The notes beneath the pieces are model-generated. The model was not told the DNA's origin, did no database searches, and worked only from the letters and a program-made list of their open reading frames with translations. Below, in pieces: positions 60,893-64,000 of a DNA stretch of 64,000 bases. Numbering within the stretch: the stretch's first letter is position 1; each line of letters begins with the position of its first letter. The position numbers and the translations under genes are program-made. This DNA comes from Salinibacterium sp. M195 (GTDB lineage Bacteria > Actinomycetota > Actinomycetes > Actinomycetales > Microbacteriaceae): contig NZ_CP040814.1 in NCBI RefSeq assembly GCF_019443965.1, positions 2,604,001 through 2,668,000 on the forward strand. The letters run 5' to 3'.

Positions 60893-62146
60893 TTAGCTAT
60901 TTGCGGTGCGCGGGGCTCCGATCCCGGAATTGATTTTATGCAGCCCGCCCTTCGATGGTGTGATGTCGAAGTCGAACATTGCCGTTGGTAGGTACACCGT
61001 GGCGCACGAGTTCGGGATATCGACGACGCCAGACAACCGGCCTTCGATTGGAGCGGATCCCAACAGGAGGTAGGCCTGCTCGGGGCTGTAGCCGAACTTG
61101 GTGAGGTAGTCGATCGCATGCAAGCACGCACGCTGGTAGGAGAGATCGGAATCGAGGTACTTCTGCTCGCCATCGAGCGTGACCGAGGTGCCACTAAAAG
61201 CCAACCATTCGCTGTACTGGGGGCCTTCGATTCCTGGTTGGAAGATCGCGTTCTCCGACACTCCATACTTTTCCATGCCGCCCTTGATGATGTCGACTTT
61301 GAGCTCAAGGAATCCGCCCATTTCGATACCACCGCAGAAGGTAATCTCACCGTCACCCTGGCTGAAGTGCAGGTCGCCGAACGACAGGTTCGCTCCCTTG
61401 ACAAACACGGGATAGAAAACTCGCGTGCCCTTCGTGAAGTTCTTGATGTCCTGGTTTCCGCCATTCTCGCGAGGCGGTGCAGTACGGGCACCTTCGTTGC
61501 TCACCCGGTCGAACTCAGCGCCCGACAGCGATCCGAGAATCGCCGAGCGCGGCTCCGGGGGAAGCGCCAGTGGCGGCACTCGCTGCGGGTCCGTCGCGAT
61601 CAGAGCGGCCTCGCGAGAGTTCCACGTTGCCAGCAGATCATTTGACGGCGCCACTCCCATGAGCCCGGGGTGCGTGATGCCGCGGTAGCGCACTTCAGGC
61701 ACGTGGCGCGAGGTCGCGTACCCGCCCTCGAAGTCCCAGATTGCCTTGTACGCATCGGGAAACTGGTCTACGAGGAAGCTTCCGCCATTGTTCTTCGTGA
61801 AGACTCCGGTATAGCCCCAGCCCTGACCTGCCAACGGGCCCGTCTCGTTCGGGATCGAGCCGATGTCAAGGATGTCGACAATCAGCAGGTCGCCGGGTTC
61901 GGCACCTTCGATGGCGAACGGCCCGCTCAACACGTGGACGCTTTCTAGCGGCGCATTGGCGATGTCATCAGCTGAGTCATCGTTAACGATTGCCCCGTCG
62001 AACCATTCACGACAGTCAGCTCGAAACACCTGTCCCGGTTTGACCGTGACGGCCGCCGGAATATCTCCATGCCATCGATTGTGGCCAACCAGTTTCTGGT
62101 CGGTAAAGGATTTTTCGGAATCTAAGGGAAACAGATTCTCAGACAT
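60893..62146 (-). CDS. fmdA: Formamidase/acetamidase
   Basis: Hydrolyses formamide, and more slowly acetamide, to ammonia and the acid. The 417-residue protein matches the FmdA/AmdA family: HNRWHGDIPAAVTVKPGQVF at the start, DILDIGSIP, GGNQDIKNFTKGTRVFYPVFVKGA, and LHFSQGDGEITFCGGIEMGG. AAAGGA lies before ATG 62146, and the longer frame is spurious. It ends an operon with a channel and an FmdB-like protein. Released formate would be a substrate for the clustered Mo enzyme. Confidence 0.93.
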   Translation of the reverse strand: MSENLFPLDSEKSFTDQKLVGHNRWHGDIPAAVTVKPGQVFRADCREWFDGAIVNDDSADDIANAPLESVHVLSGPFAIEGAEPGDLLIVDILDIGSIPNETGPLAGQGWGYTGVFTKNNGGSFLVDQFPDAYKAIWDFEGGYATSRHVPEVRYRGITHPGLMGVAPSNDLLATWNSREAALIATDPQRVPPLALPPEPRSAILGSLSGAEFDRVSNEGARTAPPRENGGNQDIKNFTKGTRVFYPVFVKGANLSFGDLHFSQGDGEITFCGGIEMGGFLELKVDIIKGGMEKYGVSENAIFQPGIEGPQYSEWLAFSGTSVTLDGEQKYLDSDLSYQRACLHAIDYLTKFGYSPEQAYLLLGSAPIEGRLSGVVDIPNSCATVYLPTAMFDFDITPSKGGLHKINSGIGAPRTANS

Positions 62147-62225
62147 TTTTTTCCTTTCAAAGATGAAACAAATTCTTGTGAGAGTCGTGAAACTGCGTTC
62201 GCTGCGGGATGGCCGCCGCGGAGGC

Positions 62226-62846
62226 TTAGGCGTTCGAGTGGGCCACCTCCTCCGCGGGAGCTGGTTGGCGGGTGCGCAAGATGACCATTGCGACGATGAA
62301 GACCACCGCGAGCACAATTGCGACGATCGCGCCGTCTAGCGTTTGCCAAATTCCCGTGAGGATAAGGAACGCTGGAATGGCGGCGGTAATCCAGCCCTGC
62401 ACCGCCGCAACTGCCCCAGTGATCCACGTGAGCGAGGTCATTCCCTTGCCAAGCACTAGATAGAACAGGGACCACAAAACGGCCCATTGGAGCCAGATAA
62501 CGAAGAACGCGTAGTCACCGAACCAGACAAGGTTCGCGACGGCGTAGGCGACCGCCGCAATAGCGACGAAGAGGGAAAAGTAGCCGAGCCCCGTTGGGTC
62601 GTAGCCCCAGGTGTTTCCCATCGCGACGTACAGGTAGGTGAAGCCAAAGAGATAGAGACCGCTCGCGGAGAAAATCACCGCAGCGTCTCCACCGGCAGTA
62701 AAGATCAGATACGTCGGAGTGAGAACTTGCAGGAACCCGACAAACCAGTTGAGCGGCGTTGCGCCGGCGCCTTTCACAATGCCCATCAGCGCTAGCCCGT
62801 TGAGAAATAGGACCGCACCTACGTATAGCAAACCGACAGCACTCAT
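62226..62846 (-). CDS. AmiS/UreI-family amide or urea channel
   Basis: A 206-residue membrane protein with six or seven helices. GLLYVGAVLFLNGLALMG and FGFTYLYVAMGNTWG are family-defining, and WLQWAVLWSLFYLVLGKG holds the C-terminal pore region. Proteins of this family conduct urea or short amides. Directly before fmdA it will import formamide or acetamide. The C-terminus is hydrophilic. Confidence 0.9.
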   Translation of the reverse strand: MSAVGLLYVGAVLFLNGLALMGIVKGAGATPLNWFVGFLQVLTPTYLIFTAGGDAAVIFSASGLYLFGFTYLYVAMGNTWGYDPTGLGYFSLFVAIAAVAYAVANLVWFGDYAFFVIWLQWAVLWSLFYLVLGKGMTSLTWITGAVAAVQGWITAAIPAFLILTGIWQTLDGAIVAIVLAVVFIVAMVILRTRQPAPAEEVAHSNA

Positions 62847-62874
62847 CTGGATCTCGCTTCCTGTTTTTTATTCT

Positions 62875-63171
62875 CTAGGCGCGCGGTAATTTCTGCGCTC
62901 GAGGATCATAGGTAACCCGTTGGGGGCGACGAGACCCCGAAGGAAGCGAACCAACCACCTGCGGTGCATCCGCCGTTGCGTTGGTTGCATCGAGAAGTCT
63001 TCTCGCTCCGGCGTTCCCAAAATTGAGAAGAGGGGAACTGAAAATACGAGGTGCGTCGCCTGCACAAGCCGGGCATGAAGCCGTCTGGGGAATGTCACCC
63101 ATCGGCGCTCGTTTGTCGAAATGCCCGTGTTCAGCGCAAGAATATTCGTAAGCAGGAATGGCGCTCACCAC
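62875..63171 (-). CDS. FmdB-type zinc-ribbon protein
   Basis: A 98-residue protein with a small N-terminal zinc ribbon: YEYSCAEHGHFD and later CPACAG. FmdB proteins have CxxC in both places; here the second ligand of the first knuckle is His. The rest is basic and disordered. Tandem GTG codons at 63171 and 63168 are both possible starts. It heads the amiS-fmdA operon. FmdB was named as a putative regulator of fmdA, which is poorly established. Confidence 0.8.
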   Translation of the reverse strand: MVSAIPAYEYSCAEHGHFDKRAPMGDIPQTASCPACAGDAPRIFSSPLLNFGNAGARRLLDATNATADAPQVVGSLPSGSRRPQRVTYDPRAQKLPRA

Positions 63172-63376
63172 CGATCTCGGGTAGACGACTCTGTATATCT
63201 CGAGACGCTAGCAAGCATCCCTCAGGGAAGCAATGGTCGCGGTACCACTCTGCTGCGACGAGGGGATTTCCGCTATGCGCACCCGGCCGGGAGAAAGTCA
63301 CCGAGAACCAGAAGGATGCCGTCAAATAAAACAGCTGGCGCACCGCAGAAAGAAGCTTCGCGCGGTTAACGCAAAA

Positions 63377-63402
63377 ATCCCGGCCTCTTTCGAGACCGGG
63401 AT
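63377..63402 (-). terminator. Terminator of initiator tRNA
   Basis: ATCCCGG (63377-63383) and CCGGGAT (63396-63402) form a stem extended by CTC/GAG. On the minus strand it is followed by a run of T (63373-63378). It lies nine bases beyond the tRNA 3' end. Confidence 0.85.
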
Positions 63403-63410
63403 CTTTCACA

Positions 63411-63487
63411 TGGTTGCGGGGACAGGATTTGAACCTGCGACCTCTGGGTTATGAGCCCAGCGAGCTACCGAACTGCTCCACCCCGCG
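63411..63487 (-). tRNA. Initiator tRNA-fMet (anticodon CAT)
   Basis: A 77-base tRNA with encoded CCA (63411-63413). The acceptor arm starts CGCGGGG and ends CCCCGCA, leaving the C1-A72 mismatch of bacterial initiators. The anticodon stem CTGGG-CTCATAA-CCCAG has the three G:C pairs required for initiation. The T-loop reads GGTTCAAATCC. It is transcribed on its own with a T-rich terminator. Confidence 0.97.
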
Positions 63488-63576
63488 GCGTGCTTAAAGA
63501 CTAACACAGGGTGAAGGAGGTGAAAACCGAACTCAGCGGGTTCGCAGTGTGCTGCGGCCCGCTGAGTCAGAATTCG

Positions 63577-64000
63577 CTATTCAGTGGCGTCGATTGCCCG
63601 CTGGATTGCGGCGGTCATGCGGTCGTCTGCCTCAGCGGCAGCGACGAGATCGTTGTCAGCGTAGGCTGCCTGACGATCGGCCAATGCTGACTTGTAGTCG
63701 GCAAGAGCCTTGTCGAGAGCGGGGTTGTCGCCCGGCGTTACTGGCTCAACTGGCGCGTCAGGATCAACGGGCTCCACTGGCGCGTCTGGATCAACCGGAA
63801 CCTCCGGGTCAACCGGAACTTCACCGTCGCCAGCCTCGGCTCCAGAGTCTCCCCCGAACAGCGAGTCGAGTGCCTGGTCGAGGGTGTCCTCGAATGCAAT
63901 CTCATCACCGAACGATACGAGCACCTTGCGCAACAGTGGGTACTGGGTTCCACTCGTTGACTGCACGTAAACCGGTTGCACATAGAGCAGTCCGCCACCG
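63577..64000 (-). CDS. UPF0182-family membrane protein, C-terminal part
   Basis: The frame runs off the right window edge, so only about 140 C-terminal residues are seen. [13 protein letters not shown] followed by [26 protein letters not shown] is the conserved end of the UPF0182 proteins, large actinobacterial membrane proteins of unknown function. After it comes a stretch of about 45 residues made of Pro/Val/Asp/Glu repeats (VDPDAPVEP), then a helical Ala/Asp-rich tail ([16 protein letters not shown]), probably extracytoplasmic. Confidence 0.88.
   Translation of the reverse strand, partial: GGGLLYVQPVYVQSTSGTQYPLLRKVLVSFGDEIAFEDTLDQALDSLFGGDSGAEAGDGEVPVDPEVPVDPDAPVEPVDPDAPVEPVTPGDNPALDKALADYKSALADRQAAYADNDLVAAAEADDRMTAAIQRAIDATE
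63738..63830 (-). repeat. Imperfect tandem repeat coding VDPxxPVxP
   Basis: About 93 bases contain degenerate copies of a unit coding for VDPDAPVEP or VDPEVP, within the UPF0182 gene. The DNA copies differ at synonymous sites and in length, so this is a coding repeat that drifts, not a precise satellite. Confidence 0.7.

Noticed and set aside
63172..63410. Minus-strand frame 63131-63409 between tRNA and the FmdB-like gene
   Set aside because: It starts next to the tRNA terminator, has no ribosome-binding site and no motif; the stretch is best treated as non-coding.
63738..63830. Possible CRISPR or satellite array
   Set aside because: The repeats are in frame, degenerate and coding for Pro/Asp units inside the UPF0182 gene; no spacers of constant length.

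Overview
This window is high-GC actinobacterial chromosome. The packed genes, frequent ATGA/GTGA stop-start overlaps, GTG/TTG starts, a UPF0182 protein, a ThrE exporter and HtrA-type proteases with long Pro/Thr/Ala N-termini fit Microbacteriaceae best (inference from gene content; no search was run). No phage, insertion sequence or CRISPR array was seen.

Layout. 0-6.6 kb: end of a possible EcsC-family gene, a CDP-glycerol glycerophosphotransferase-like gene, the DEAD-box RNA helicase deaD, and an operon of two family 2 glycosyltransferases around a CDP-alcohol phosphotransferase (cell-surface polymer genes). 6.6-13.2 kb: HtrA-like protease, GH1 beta-glucosidase with a CebR-like operator and a LacI-family regulator, then an aminotransferase facing a nitrilase/omega-amidase. 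13.2-25.9 kb: an aromatic catabolic region with a homoprotocatechuate-type meta-cleavage operon (hpaE, hpaD, FAH-family gene, ferredoxin, ferredoxin reductase), a MarR regulator, a divergent P450 plus PLP decarboxylase operon, and a glutamine-synthetase-like / GATase pair. 25.9-35.5 kb: a permease, a sulfurtransferase, then an ethanolamine-permease-like gene divergent from an operon of GS-like ligase, PuuD-like hydrolase, aldehyde dehydrogenase, SDR and FadR-type regulator, which together read as a gamma-glutamylated amine (probably ethanolamine) pathway.

35.5-43.5 kb: oligopeptidase B, an ABC pair, then a small signalling/antimicrobial-looking locus: a 35-codon Cys-containing peptide gene not previously marked, a histidine kinase, a secreted precursor with a six-Cys hydrophobic C-terminus resembling halocin C8-type peptides, a two-TM small protein, and a divergent NarL-type response regulator. 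This is the best candidate for an undescribed system.

43.5-64 kb: nadE, small accessory genes, a ThrE-type exporter with a Pro/Thr-rich stalk, then a molybdenum block (fdhF-like, mobA, moeB-like, moaE, moaD, moaA, modCBA, a Mop-domain regulator, moeA, moaC, mogA, fdhD) followed by a formamidase operon (fmdB-like, amiS/ureI, fmdA). Formamide hydrolysis would release formate for the Mo-dependent formate dehydrogenase-like enzyme. The window ends with initiator tRNA-fMet and the C-terminus of a UPF0182 protein.
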